From CAZZBM01 sp964652255 (GTDB lineage Bacteria; Bdellovibrionota; Bacteriovoracia; Bacteriovoracales; CAZZBM01): a DNA stretch of 64,000 nt. The DNA lies in contig CAZZBM010000001.1 in assembly GCA_964652255.1 (NCBI GenBank), positions 434,001-498,000 on the forward strand, written 5' to 3'. The position numbers were made by a program, and so were the translations under genes. Below the pieces are notes generated by a model. It had not been told where the DNA came from. It was given only the letters and a program-made list of their open reading frames with translations, and made no database searches. Positions within the stretch are counted from its first letter, which is position 1; the number at the start of each line of letters is the position of its first letter. Below are positions 1 to 8,873 of the stretch, one piece after another.

Positions 1-808
1 AAGACATTTTAAGTACAGTTTGCCTCTCTTTGATGAGACAGAGTATCCTTTATTTGAAGATTGTAATAAAAATTTTTTTAAAATTAATCGATTAAATTTA
101 TTGAAATCAATACAATATACAGCACACGCTATTAGTAGTGATGAAAGCAGAGTATATTTAAATGGTGTTTATTTTGATTTTTCAAATCAAACTTTAAAAA
201 CAGTTGCTTTAGATGGTTTTAAATTAGCTTATTTTGATTCAGGTGAAACAATTTACTCTCTTGAAGGTGGTTTGATTTTAAGAAAAAAAAGTATTTTAGA
301 AATAAAAAAACTTTGTGAAGAATTTCAAGTAGAAGAATTAGAGTGTTCTTTTCACAATCATATTTTTTATATTCATTTTCCTGAAAACATTGTTTTTTCA
401 GCAAGGGCTTTAGCAAGAGAGTTTCCTGATTACAAAAAAATACTTCCTTCAAAAGAGAAAGAATTTTTTGAATTTGATAAAGATCTTTTTATAGGGGCTT
501 TAAAAAGATTAGCTATTGTTTCTGATAAAAAGGCTGGAGATGTTTTATTAAAATTTGATCGTAATAAAATTATTCTTTATTCTTCAGATCAAAGTTTAGC
601 TCAAGGTGTTGAAGAGATTGAGCTCAGAAATATTCCTATTAGTGAAGGTAAATCTTTAAAGTTTAATATAAAATATCTTTTAGAAAGTCTTTCTTCTCTT
701 CCTTCCAGTAAGATAAAATTTTCTTTATGCGATGGCCCTGTTTTGGTTCAATCAGAAGAACTTCCTCAGTACAAAGGAGTTCTTATGCCAACAGAAATTC
801 ATGCTTAG
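1..808 (+). CDS. dnaN: DNA polymerase III subunit beta (sliding clamp), 5'-truncated by window edge
   Basis: Beta clamp, the ring that tethers DNA polymerase III to the template. The reading frame is already open at base 2 and runs to the TAG at 806-808, so only the C-terminal part (about 269 codons of a usual ~370) is inside the window; the TTG at 20 is an internal codon, not a start. Recognisable clamp landmarks include YLNGVYF, VALDGFKLAYF, REFPDYKKILP and the final GVLMPTE, which matches the family's terminal VVMP motif. This covers clamp domains 2 and 3. The stop overlaps the recF start by 8 bases, giving the classic dnaN-recF-gyrB-gyrA order found near chromosomal origins. dnaA would be expected upstream but is not in view. 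Confidence 0.95.
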   Translation, partial: RHFKYSLPLFDETEYPLFEDCNKNFFKINRLNLLKSIQYTAHAISSDESRVYLNGVYFDFSNQTLKTVALDGFKLAYFDSGETIYSLEGGLILRKKSILEIKKLCEEFQVEELECSFHNHIFYIHFPENIVFSARALAREFPDYKKILPSKEKEFFEFDKDLFIGALKRLAIVSDKKAGDVLLKFDRNKIILYSSDQSLAQGVEEIELRNIPISEGKSLKFNIKYLLESLSSLPSSKIKFSLCDGPVLVQSEELPQYKGVLMPTEIHA

Positions 809-1820
809 GCAGTTTCAAGTTACTAACTTCAGAAACTTAGATCAATATCATATTTTTTCTTTTGAAAAAGGTCTAAATTTTATTCTTGGAGAGAATGCTC
901 AAGGAAAAACAAATCTTTTAGAAGCTATAGATCTTTTTTTAAGAGGAAAAAGCTTTAGAAAAAGTTCTATGAGTGAACTTTACTCTTTTGACCAACAAGA
1001 ACCTTTTATTTCTTTGAAAGGAATCTGGAAGGAGTCTTTATACACAAGATACCTTTTTTTGGAGAAAAAAGACACTTTAAAACCACTTTCACATACTTTT
1101 CCTATAGAACCCTTAAATCATTTTATTTTTTTAAAAGAAGAGGCAAAAAAGAGAGATTGGTTCGATTATCATTTTTCTTCTTTTTCTTTTTCTTTTTCTA
1201 AAGAATTAACTCAGGTAAAAAAAATACTTTTTCAAAAATCTTATTATTTAAAAAACTATCAAGAAAAAATGATTAAAATTCTGAACGAACAACTAGCTTC
1301 TAAAATTTTTTATCTTGCACAACAAAAAAAAAAATTTATTGAAGAAATAAATCCACTTTTGAAACAGGTCTTTAAAAACTTGTTTGAAGAAAAAAAAAAC
1401 CTTTCTATTGTTTTTCAGAGTCCTTTTAGTTCTTTAAAAGAAACCGAATCTCTCTTAGAAAAAAATTTAAAAGAAGAATTTTTAACAAAAAAAGTGGCTA
1501 GAACTTTATCTCTAGAGTCGTATGACTACATTTTAGATGATAAATCTGTTGAATCTTTTGCTTCTTTGGGACAAAAAAAAATAGCTTATTTAAGTACTTG
1601 TTTTGCTATTCTTGAGATTTATAAAAAGATCTATGAAGATTATCCTGTGATTCTTTTTGATGATTTTTCTGGAGAAATAGATGTTCAAAGAGAGAGAAAT
1701 TTGATAGAAGTATTGGAGGCTTATCCACAGGTTTTTTTAACAACGGTGGATAAAAGAGATTATAAAAATAATCGCTTTTTTTTAAAGGAAGGAAAAGTTT
1801 TTCATGAAGAAAGATTATGA
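801..1820 (+). CDS. recF: RecF, DNA replication/repair ATPase
   Basis: SMC-like ATPase that helps load RecA onto gapped DNA at stalled forks. The start is set at the ATG at 801 (MLRQFQVTNFRNLD), the canonical RecF N terminus, which overlaps the dnaN stop; an in-frame TTG further upstream would add 23 non-homologous residues. Visible features are Walker A GENAQGKT at residues 30-37, an ABC-type signature region ASLGQKKIAYLS in the C-terminal third, and Walker B VILFDDFSGEID near residue 285. At 339 residues it is slightly shorter than typical (~360). Its end overlaps gyrB by 17 bases, so translation is probably coupled along the operon. It contains an 11-A run at 1324-1334. Confidence 0.95.
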   Translation: MLRQFQVTNFRNLDQYHIFSFEKGLNFILGENAQGKTNLLEAIDLFLRGKSFRKSSMSELYSFDQQEPFISLKGIWKESLYTRYLFLEKKDTLKPLSHTFPIEPLNHFIFLKEEAKKRDWFDYHFSSFSFSFSKELTQVKKILFQKSYYLKNYQEKMIKILNEQLASKIFYLAQQKKKFIEEINPLLKQVFKNLFEEKKNLSIVFQSPFSSLKETESLLEKNLKEEFLTKKVARTLSLESYDYILDDKSVESFASLGQKKIAYLSTCFAILEIYKKIYEDYPVILFDDFSGEIDVQRERNLIEVLEAYPQVFLTTVDKRDYKNNRFFLKEGKVFHEERL

Positions 1821-4050
1821 CGCAACCAAGATCAAGGTACTAGAAGGTCTTGAAGCTGTTCGAGTTCGGCCAGGAATGTATATTGGAGATACTGGTCAAA
1901 GAGGATTTCATCATTGTGTTTTTGAAATTGTAGATAATGCTGTTGATGAAGCTTTAGCTGGATTTTGTTCTGAAATTAAAGTTCATATAGAAGAAAATGG
2001 TTCTATCACTGTTGAAGATGATGGAAGAGGAATTCCTGTTGATGTTCATGAAAAAGAGGGTATGCCTGCAGTAGAGCTTGTTTATACAAAACTTCATGCT
2101 GGAGGAAAATTCAATGAAGAAGATGGTGCTTACAAGGTTTCAGGAGGTCTTCACGGAGTTGGAGCTTCTGTTGTTAATGCTTTATCTAGTCGTTTAAGTG
2201 TTCAAGTTTCAAGAAATGGAAAACTTTATGAAATTATTTTTGAACAGGGAAAAACTGTTCAAAAACTAAAAGAAATAGGAACAAGTTCTAAAAATGGAAC
2301 AAAAGTAAATTTTATTTTAGATCATTCTATTTTTGAAGTTTCTAAATTTAGTTATAATATTTTAGCAAATAGATTTAGAGAAATGGCTTTTCTAAACAAA
2401 AAGCTTAAAATTATTCTAGAAGATAGAAGAGAAGAAGAAGTTAAAGAAGAAGTTTTTTACTTTGAAAGAGGAATTGCTCAGTTTGTAGAATATCTTACTG
2501 AAGGAAAAACTCCTTTACATCAAAAACCTATTTTTTTTGAAGCAGAAAGAGAAGGTTCTAGCATTGAAGTTGCTCTTCAGTGGAATAGTTCTTACTTAGA
2601 ACAAATTTCTTCTTTTGCTAACAATATTAATACTCCTGAAGGAGGAACGCATCTTTCAGGATTTAAAAGTGCTTTAACAAGAGTTGTAAATCAATATGCT
2701 AAAGAAGTCCCTAGTATGAAAGGAATTTCTTTAACAGGAGAAGATTTAAGAGAAGGTCTTGTTGCTGTTGTTTCGGTGAAATTAACTCATCCTCAATTTG
2801 AAGGACAAACAAAGTCAAAATTAGGAAATTCTGAAATTGAAGGTTTCGTTGCTTCTTACGTAGGGGAAAAATTAAAAACTTTTTTAGAAGAAAATCCTGA
2901 TGTTGCTCAAATTATTTTAAAAAAAGCAAAGGAAGCTGCTTTAGCTAGAGAAGCAGCTAGAAAGGCGAGAGAGTTAACAAGAAAGAAATCTGCATTAGAA
3001 CTGTCAGGGCTTCCTGGAAAAATGGCAGATTGCCAAGAAAGGGATCCTGCTTTGTGTGAAATTTATATTGTTGAAGGGGATTCAGCAGGTGGTTCTGCTA
3101 AACAAGCTAGAGATCGTAGAGTTCAAGCCGTTTTACCTTTAAGAGGAAAAATTCTTAATGTGGAAAAAGCTCGTTTTGATAAAATGATTTCTAATGAAGA
3201 GATTCAAAATCTAACAAAAGCCCTAGGGACATCTTTAGTCAAAGATGGATTTAAAGAAGAAGATTTGAAGTTTCATAAAGTTATTATTATGACTGATGCT
3301 GATGTTGATGGATCTCATATTAGAACACTTTTATTAACTTTTTTCTTTAGACAATTTCAACCTTTGGTAGAAAAAGGTTTTGTTTATATTGCTCAACCTC
3401 CTTTGTTTAAATATAAGAAAGGAAAAAAAGAAAGATATTTAAAAGATCAAAAAGAATTAGAAATCTTCTTATTAAAAGAGCATTTAGAAAGTTCGAGCCT
3501 TAGTGTCAATAATAGTAAAAAAAATGAAGAAGAAACTTTAAAAATATTTAAAGATTTTCAACACTATAAAGATGTTGCTGATCTTTTTTTTAAAAAACAC
3601 TTAGTTTCTTTAACAAAATATTTTCAAAAATTTGGTATTTTTCATTTTGAAACTTTATTAGAAGAATTTTTAAAGAAAAACTTTGAAGAAGAATTTTTTT
3701 TACATCAAGATTTTGTTAAAACATTAGAGCTCTATAAACCTTTTTCTAAAAATCAAAAATTTTCATTTAATGAAAAATCATATGAAGGATTTGAAGAGCT
3801 TTATCGAGATTTTTTACAAGAATCCAAAAAAGGTGCTTATATTCAAAGATATAAGGGTCTTGGAGAAATGAACCCAGAACAATTATGGGAAACAACTATG
3901 AATCCTGAAAACAGAACTTTAGTAAAAGTAACTGTAGAAGATGGAGTTGAGGCTGATAGAATTTTTTCTGTTCTTATGGGAGATGATGTTATTCCTAGAA
4001 GAGAATTTATTGAACAAAATGCACTAAGAGTAAAAAATTTGGATATTTAA
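1804..4050 (+). CDS. gyrB: DNA gyrase subunit B
   Basis: ATPase subunit of gyrase, which introduces negative supercoils with GyrA. GHKL ATPase motifs are clear: EIVDNAVDEA (E41, N45), EDDGRGIP (residues 71-78) and GGLHGVGASVVNAL. The TOPRIM motifs EGDSAGGSA (~424) and TDADVDGSHI (~497) and the C-terminal YIQRYKGLGEMN (~679) are intact. Residues ~540-675 form a lysine/phenylalanine-rich insert between the TOPRIM core and the C-terminal motif; this corresponds to the insert found in Gram-negative GyrB and explains the length of 748 versus ~640 in Gram-positives. The ATG at 1804 lies inside the end of recF. The stop TAA is followed directly by the gyrA ATG with no gap. Confidence 0.98.
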   Translation: MKKDYDATKIKVLEGLEAVRVRPGMYIGDTGQRGFHHCVFEIVDNAVDEALAGFCSEIKVHIEENGSITVEDDGRGIPVDVHEKEGMPAVELVYTKLHAGGKFNEEDGAYKVSGGLHGVGASVVNALSSRLSVQVSRNGKLYEIIFEQGKTVQKLKEIGTSSKNGTKVNFILDHSIFEVSKFSYNILANRFREMAFLNKKLKIILEDRREEEVKEEVFYFERGIAQFVEYLTEGKTPLHQKPIFFEAEREGSSIEVALQWNSSYLEQISSFANNINTPEGGTHLSGFKSALTRVVNQYAKEVPSMKGISLTGEDLREGLVAVVSVKLTHPQFEGQTKSKLGNSEIEGFVASYVGEKLKTFLEENPDVAQIILKKAKEAALAREAARKARELTRKKSALELSGLPGKMADCQERDPALCEIYIVEGDSAGGSAKQARDRRVQAVLPLRGKILNVEKARFDKMISNEEIQNLTKALGTSLVKDGFKEEDLKFHKVIIMTDADVDGSHIRTLLLTFFFRQFQPLVEKGFVYIAQPPLFKYKKGKKERYLKDQKELEIFLLKEHLESSSLSVNNSKKNEEETLKIFKDFQHYKDVADLFFKKHLVSLTKYFQKFGIFHFETLLEEFLKKNFEEEFFLHQDFVKTLELYKPFSKNQKFSFNEKSYEGFEELYRDFLQESKKGAYIQRYKGLGEMNPEQLWETTMNPENRTLVKVTVEDGVEADRIFSVLMGDDVIPRREFIEQNALRVKNLDI

Positions 4051-6474
4051 ATGAGATTAATAGAACAAGAAATTCAAAAAGAAATTAAAGATTGTTATTT
4101 AGATTATGCCATGTCTGTTATTATTGGAAGAGCACTTCCAGATTTAAGAGATGGTTTAAAGCCTGTTCATAGAAGAGTTCTTTTTTCCATGTATCAGCTT
4201 AATAATACTCATCAAAGACCTTTTCTTAAATCTGCAAGAATTGTTGGGGATGTTATTGGTAAGTATCACCCTCATGGTGACAGTGCTGTGTACGGTGCGA
4301 TTGTTCGTTTAGTGCAAGATTTTTCTATGCGTCATCCTCTTATTGATGGACAAGGAAATTTCGGTTCCATTGATGGTGATAACGCAGCTGCGATGCGTTA
4401 CACTGAAATTAGACTTCAGGCTATTACAGATCTTTTTTTAAAAGATCTTGAAATGGAAACCGTGAACTGGGGACCAAATTATGATGGCTCTTTAACAGAG
4501 CCTTTAGTTTTGCCAAGTAGAATTCCTAATTTATTAATTAATGGTTCTAGTGGAATTGCCGTAGGGATGGCTACTAACATTCCTCCTCATAATCTTTCTG
4601 AAGTGATGAGAGCCTTAATCCATCTATTAAAAAATCCAGAAGCAACATTAGAGGAACTTTTAAATTTCATTCAAGGTCCAGATTTCCCTACTGGAGGAAT
4701 GCTTTTAAGTTCACAATCATTAACTGATTTTTACAGAACTGGTAAGGGAATTTTTCAGTTAAGAGGTCAGTGTGAGATAGAAGAAATTAAAAATAGAACA
4801 GTTATTATCATTAAAGAAATTCCCTATCAAGTGAGTAAAGTTAAGCTCATTGAAAAAATTGTTGAATTAGTTAACAACAAAAACATTCAAGGAATTAGTG
4901 ATGTTCGTGATGAATCTTCCAGAGAGGGAATGAGAATTGTTATTGAAATTAAAAAAGGTGAAGCTGCACAAATTGTTTTAAACAATCTTTACAGATTAAC
5001 TCCTCTTCAATCTTCATTTGGAATGATTTTATTAAGTATTTATCAAAATAAACCAGTTATGCTTGGTTTAAGAGATATTTTAGAAAATTTTATTAGTTTT
5101 AGAGTTGAGATTGTTAGAAAAAGAACAGAATTTCTTTTAAGAAAAGAAGAAGCAAGGGCACATCTTTTAGAAGGTTTAAAAATTGTTATTGAAAACCTTG
5201 ATGAGTCTATCTCTCTTATTAGAGCTTCTAAGGAAGCTGTAGAGGCAAGTAAAAAATTAAGGGAAAGATTTAATTTTTCTGAATTACAAGTAAAAGCTAT
5301 CTTAGAGATGAGATTACAAAAACTTACTTCTTTAGAAAGAAATACTCTTTTAGAAGATTATCAAAATAGTATAAAAAAAATTGTTGAATTAAAACAAATT
5401 CTGGCTTCAGAGGTGAGGATAAAAAATATTATAGAAGAAGAATTTATTGAAATTGAAAAAAATTATTCTCAACCAAGAAGAACAATTCTCACCTTAGATA
5501 CAAAAAATCTTTCTATGGAAGATTTTATTCAAAAAGAAGAAATTTTAATTACCTTAACCCATAAAGGCTACTTAAAAAGACTTCCTATTGATATTTATAA
5601 ACTCCAAAAAAGAGGTGGAAAAGGAGTTAAAGGTTCTTTATCTGAAGAAGATGATGATTTTTTTACACATCTTTTTACTGCTGAAACAACAGATACAGTT
5701 TTATTTTTTACTTCTAAGGGTCTTGTTTATCAATTAAAAGCTTATGAAATTCCCGAAGGATCAAGAACAGCTAAGGGAAAAAATATTGTTAATTTTTTAA
5801 ACTTAAAGCCTTCTGAAAAGATTACAGAGATTTTAGTTTTTTCTAAAAAAGAACAAAATAAATATTTTATTTTTGCTACTATGAAAGGTTTAGTGAAAAA
5901 AACTTCTATTGATGAATATAAAAACTTACAGGGAAGAGGTTTAAAAGCTATTAAGTTAGATGAAGATGACCTAGTGGTAGGAGTTCAACTGACTTCAGGT
6001 CAAGATGATATTATTTTATGTTCTTCTGGTGGAAAAAGTATTCGTTTTAGTGAACAAGATGCTCGTCCTTTAGGAAGAGTATCTAAGGGTGTTAGAGGAA
6101 TCAGCTTAGAAGAGGGGGAAAAGGTTTTAACTTTAGTCATTCCTAAAGAAGGAGAAGAAATTCTCACTTTAACAGAGAATGGTTATGGCAAAAGGACTCC
6201 TTTAGATGAATATAGACAGCAAAGTCGTGCTGGAAAAGGTGTCTATACAGTTAAAATGACAGAAAAAAATGGCACCATTGTAAAGATTCTACCTGTAGAT
6301 GAAACCAATGACCTTCTTATTATTACTAATAATGGTCAAGTCATTAGAGTTAAAAGTGAAGAAATTCGTTTAGTGGGTAGAAATACTCAGGGTGTTCGTG
6401 TTATTAACCTCAAAGCTGGAGAAAAGGTTGTTTCTGTAGAAAAACTTGTATCAGAAAAAGATGATGAAGAATGA
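4051..6474 (+). CDS. gyrA: DNA gyrase subunit A
   Basis: Breakage-reunion subunit of gyrase. The catalytic tyrosine is Y117 in AAMRYTEIRL (equivalent to E. coli Y122). The winged-helix quinolone region is recognisable as KYHPHGDSAVYGAIVRL. The GyrA box in the C-terminal domain reads QKRGGKG (~519-525), a conservative variant of QRRGGKG that separates gyrase from topoisomerase IV. The C-terminal beta-pinwheel blades follow (repeats such as GRGLKAIKL, GRVSKGVRGISL and GRNTQGVRVINL). The length of 807 residues is somewhat below E. coli. The gene abuts gyrB and its last codons overlap atpB. Confidence 0.98.
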   Translation: MRLIEQEIQKEIKDCYLDYAMSVIIGRALPDLRDGLKPVHRRVLFSMYQLNNTHQRPFLKSARIVGDVIGKYHPHGDSAVYGAIVRLVQDFSMRHPLIDGQGNFGSIDGDNAAAMRYTEIRLQAITDLFLKDLEMETVNWGPNYDGSLTEPLVLPSRIPNLLINGSSGIAVGMATNIPPHNLSEVMRALIHLLKNPEATLEELLNFIQGPDFPTGGMLLSSQSLTDFYRTGKGIFQLRGQCEIEEIKNRTVIIIKEIPYQVSKVKLIEKIVELVNNKNIQGISDVRDESSREGMRIVIEIKKGEAAQIVLNNLYRLTPLQSSFGMILLSIYQNKPVMLGLRDILENFISFRVEIVRKRTEFLLRKEEARAHLLEGLKIVIENLDESISLIRASKEAVEASKKLRERFNFSELQVKAILEMRLQKLTSLERNTLLEDYQNSIKKIVELKQILASEVRIKNIIEEEFIEIEKNYSQPRRTILTLDTKNLSMEDFIQKEEILITLTHKGYLKRLPIDIYKLQKRGGKGVKGSLSEEDDDFFTHLFTAETTDTVLFFTSKGLVYQLKAYEIPEGSRTAKGKNIVNFLNLKPSEKITEILVFSKKEQNKYFIFATMKGLVKKTSIDEYKNLQGRGLKAIKLDEDDLVVGVQLTSGQDDIILCSSGGKSIRFSEQDARPLGRVSKGVRGISLEEGEKVLTLVIPKEGEEILTLTENGYGKRTPLDEYRQQSRAGKGVYTVKMTEKNGTIVKILPVDETNDLLIITNNGQVIRVKSEEIRLVGRNTQGVRVINLKAGEKVVSVEKLVSEKDDEE

Positions 6475-7081
6475 TTTATTATATTTTATAATTTCTGTTC
6501 TGGTTGTTCTTTTTTTGTTTATTCCTCTTTTTCTACAGAAAAAAAATTTTTTTAAAGAGGTTTATCTTTCTTTGGGTCTTATCTACTATGATGTTGTGGA
6601 ATTAGTCTTAGGACCCGATTTAGCTAAGAAGCATTTTAGATTTTTTTTTATTTTATTTATTTTTATTTTTGTCAGTAATATTTTAGGATTAGTTCCTTTT
6701 TTTCATCCTATTACTCAAAATATTAATTTTACCGTAGGTTTAGCTTTGATTGTTTTTTTTTATTATCACGCTCAGGGAATCAAAGAAGTTGGTTGGAAGG
6801 ACTATGCAAAACATTTTACAGGACCTTTTTGGATCATGGCTTTTTTCTTTTTGCCTCTTGAAATTCTTTCTCATGGAATTAGACCCATTTCTTTAGGTTT
6901 ACGATTAAGAACAAATATCTATGCCGATCATGAAATCTATAAAGCTTTCCTAAACCTGATCCCTTACTTTGTTCCTGTGATTTTTCTTTTTCAAGGTCTT
7001 TTTATCTCTTTGGTTCAAGCTTTTATCTTTACTTTATTAGGACTTGTTTATATAAAACTAGCTACAACACATGAAGAATAG
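6461..7081 (+). CDS. atpB: ATP synthase F0 subunit a
   Basis: Membrane stator subunit that carries the proton half-channels next to the c-ring. The essential arginine is preserved in the penultimate-helix motif SLGLRLRTNIYADHEIYKA, which resembles deltaproteobacterial/Bdellovibrio-type proteins more than the LRLFGNMxAGE of enterics. Five or more hydrophobic helices are evident. At ~206 residues it is short (E. coli 271). The start could be the ATG at 6461 or 6464; an in-frame TTG at 6446 is less likely. The gene overlaps the end of gyrA and is followed 9 bases on by atpE. No other ATP synthase genes are in the window, so F1 and subunit b must be encoded elsewhere. Confidence 0.93.
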   Translation: MMKNDLLYFIISVLVVLFLFIPLFLQKKNFFKEVYLSLGLIYYDVVELVLGPDLAKKHFRFFFILFIFIFVSNILGLVPFFHPITQNINFTVGLALIVFFYYHAQGIKEVGWKDYAKHFTGPFWIMAFFFLPLEILSHGIRPISLGLRLRTNIYADHEIYKAFLNLIPYFVPVIFLFQGLFISLVQAFIFTLLGLVYIKLATTHEE

Positions 7082-7090
7082 GAGTTTATT

Positions 7091-7354
7091 ATGTTTTATC
7101 TATTAACATCATCTTTTGTTTTTGCTGCTGAAGGTGCTTTGGATATGAGATCTTTAGCTGCTGGTTTTGCTATTGCTATTGCTATTTTTGCTGCAGCTAT
7201 GGCTCAAGGTAAAGCTGCTGCTGCTGCCTTTGAAGGAATGTCTAGAAATCCTTCTGCTGGAAATAGAATTTTTATTGCAATGCTGTTAGCATTAGCTTTA
7301 ATTGAATCTTTAGCACTTCTTGCTTTTGTTATTTCAAATTCTTTGTTAAAGTAA
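7091..7354 (+). CDS. atpE: ATP synthase F0 subunit c
   Basis: Proteolipid that forms the rotor ring. It is a two-helix hairpin of 87 residues with the polar loop RNP at residues 52-54 and the ion-binding carboxylate E72 in ALIESLALLAFV. Helix 1 carries Q39 (AQGKAA). Q39 plus E72-S73 resemble part of a sodium-site signature, but the Thr and Tyr that complete such sites are Leu here (L74, L77), so proton coupling is more likely. Helix 1 has alanines (A34, A36, A38) where most c subunits have glycines, a packing change known from some alkaliphile rings. It has its own Shine-Dalgarno (AGGAG at 7081-7085) and forms a two-gene unit with atpB. Confidence 0.95.
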   Translation: MFYLLTSSFVFAAEGALDMRSLAAGFAIAIAIFAAAMAQGKAAAAAFEGMSRNPSAGNRIFIAMLLALALIESLALLAFVISNSLLK

Positions 7355-7362
7355 GACCTTAA

Positions 7363-8052
7363 ATGGGAATTCTTCTCACTGGGCTTTTTCTTGTTTTTCT
7401 AGAAATTGTCTTAAGTTTAGACAATGCTGTTTTTATTGGTTTAATTACAGAGCACTTAGAACCTAAGTTAAGAAAAAAAATTCGTTTTATTGGTGTTAGC
7501 CTTGCTATTCTTTTAAGAATTTTTGCCTTAATTTTTATTAATTATATCTTTTTTCTTAAAAAAAGTTCTGTGCATCTATTTGGTTACTCTGTTGTTTATG
7601 CACAGTTTCTTTTTTTCTTTGGAGGATTATTTTTGCTCTATCAATCTTCTAAAGAGCTTTATTATTTTAATAAACCCAAGAAAGATATTCTGGATAAAGG
7701 AGGTCCTTTAAAGATTTTTTTTAAAATTATTTTTTTAGACTTAGTTTTTTCCATAGATTCATTACTAACAGCTTTAGCTGTGACTAAAAACATGCTTTTA
7801 ATTATCACAGCTATCTTAGTTGCAACTTCTACTCTTTTTTTTTCAGTAGAGAGAATTGCTAATTTTATTCAAAAAAAACCTAAAATGAAGCTTTTGGCTA
7901 TTGTTTTTCTTTTCTTTATTTCTGTGATCTTAACCCTTGAAGGCTTTAATATTAAAGTTCCAAAAGAATATCTTAATGCTGCCTTTATTTTTTATATCTT
8001 TTTTGAATTTCTATCAACAAAGATGATTAAAGAAGTTAATTTGAAAAAATAG
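7363..8052 (+). CDS. TerC-family integral membrane protein (short form)
   Basis: About seven hydrophobic helices and the two TerC signature segments: LEIVLSLDNAVFIGLI near the N terminus and DLVFSIDSLLTALAV in the middle, each with the conserved acidic residue in the membrane. TerC proteins are implicated in metal (chiefly Mn) export and in metal loading of secreted enzymes; which role applies here cannot be read from sequence. At 229 residues it is the compact form, without the CBS/CorC tail of YoaE-type relatives. It begins 8 bases after atpE and is probably co-transcribed. A second, longer TerC member of Alx type lies at 25206. Confidence 0.85.
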   Translation: MGILLTGLFLVFLEIVLSLDNAVFIGLITEHLEPKLRKKIRFIGVSLAILLRIFALIFINYIFFLKKSSVHLFGYSVVYAQFLFFFGGLFLLYQSSKELYYFNKPKKDILDKGGPLKIFFKIIFLDLVFSIDSLLTALAVTKNMLLIITAILVATSTLFFSVERIANFIQKKPKMKLLAIVFLFFISVILTLEGFNIKVPKEYLNAAFIFYIFFEFLSTKMIKEVNLKK

Positions 8053-8075
8053 AGAAAGTTTAGTAAAAGAAGTCT

Positions 8076-8873
8076 ATGATTTTTTCACTTTTTGCTCTTT
8101 TGATAGAAAAAAACATTCTTACCTATGGTGGGCAAACTCTTTTTTTAACTCAAGTGAACTCTTTTAAAAAAAACAAGACTATCTATCAACAATCTTTTCA
8201 AGAGATAGATTCAGATCCTAAAGATTTTTTTTTAAAAAGATTTATTGAAAGAGATTATTTAAAAGCTTTTCAAATTAATTTTAATGACCAAGTCTTTGAA
8301 GAACAAATTCATTATCGAGCTCAAAGTTTAAAGATGACTCCTCAAAATTTTATTCAAGCTATCAACCAAAGTGGTTTAAGTTTAAAGGAGTTTCGAGATT
8401 TATTAGAATATCAATTTTATCATCAAAATTTCGTTCAATCTTTTTCTAATAAAATTGATGCCAAAAATGTTAAAGGAAGTGAAGAAACCTACTATGTATT
8501 TAGTCGCTTTGAAGTAAATCAAGATGAAGAAAAGGATAAAACAAAATTTAAATTAAAGGTTGAACAACTGGTAAAAAATGGACAATTTGTTGATTATAAA
8601 ACTTTTACAGCTGCAAAGACGCCTTATCCTATAGATGAGTCTTCTTTAGAAGATTCTATGAGAAATGTTTTAAAAACTTTAAAAAATCAAGAAATTTCTC
8701 AGGTCTTTTCTGTGGGTAATAAATGGATTGTTGTTCATTTGCAATCTCAACAAAGAAAAAAATTATCTCAAGAAGAAACTATGAGAAAAAATCTTATGAA
8801 AAAAACTTATGACTTAGCTAAAAACTATCTAGATCAAGAAGTTCAATCTTTTAAGCTTCATGAAAAATATTAA
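8076..8873 (+). CDS. SurA-like periplasmic chaperone with degenerate parvulin domain
   Basis: The segment MTPQNFIQAINQSGLSLKEF followed by RDLLEYQFYHQNFV (residues ~91-125) matches the SurA N-terminal chaperone pattern. The C-terminal half ends with a parvulin-like stretch (LEDSMRNVLKTLKNQEISQV and GNKWIVVHL), but the early parvulin histidine motif is not visible, so prolyl isomerase activity is doubtful. Family role: escort of outer-membrane proteins through the periplasm. The N terminus (MIFSLFALLIEKN) is only a minimal hydrophobic leader, so either the signal peptide is very short or the true start differs. The last 14 bases overlap uvrA. Confidence is good for the fold and lower for the exact role. 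Confidence 0.65.
   Translation: MIFSLFALLIEKNILTYGGQTLFLTQVNSFKKNKTIYQQSFQEIDSDPKDFFLKRFIERDYLKAFQINFNDQVFEEQIHYRAQSLKMTPQNFIQAINQSGLSLKEFRDLLEYQFYHQNFVQSFSNKIDAKNVKGSEETYYVFSRFEVNQDEEKDKTKFKLKVEQLVKNGQFVDYKTFTAAKTPYPIDESSLEDSMRNVLKTLKNQEISQVFSVGNKWIVVHLQSQQRKKLSQEETMRKNLMKKTYDLAKNYLDQEVQSFKLHEKY

Noticed and set aside
7091..7354. Sodium-driven ATP synthase
   Set aside because: Only Gln, Glu and Ser of the Na+ site are present; Thr and Tyr are Leu, so it is not called.
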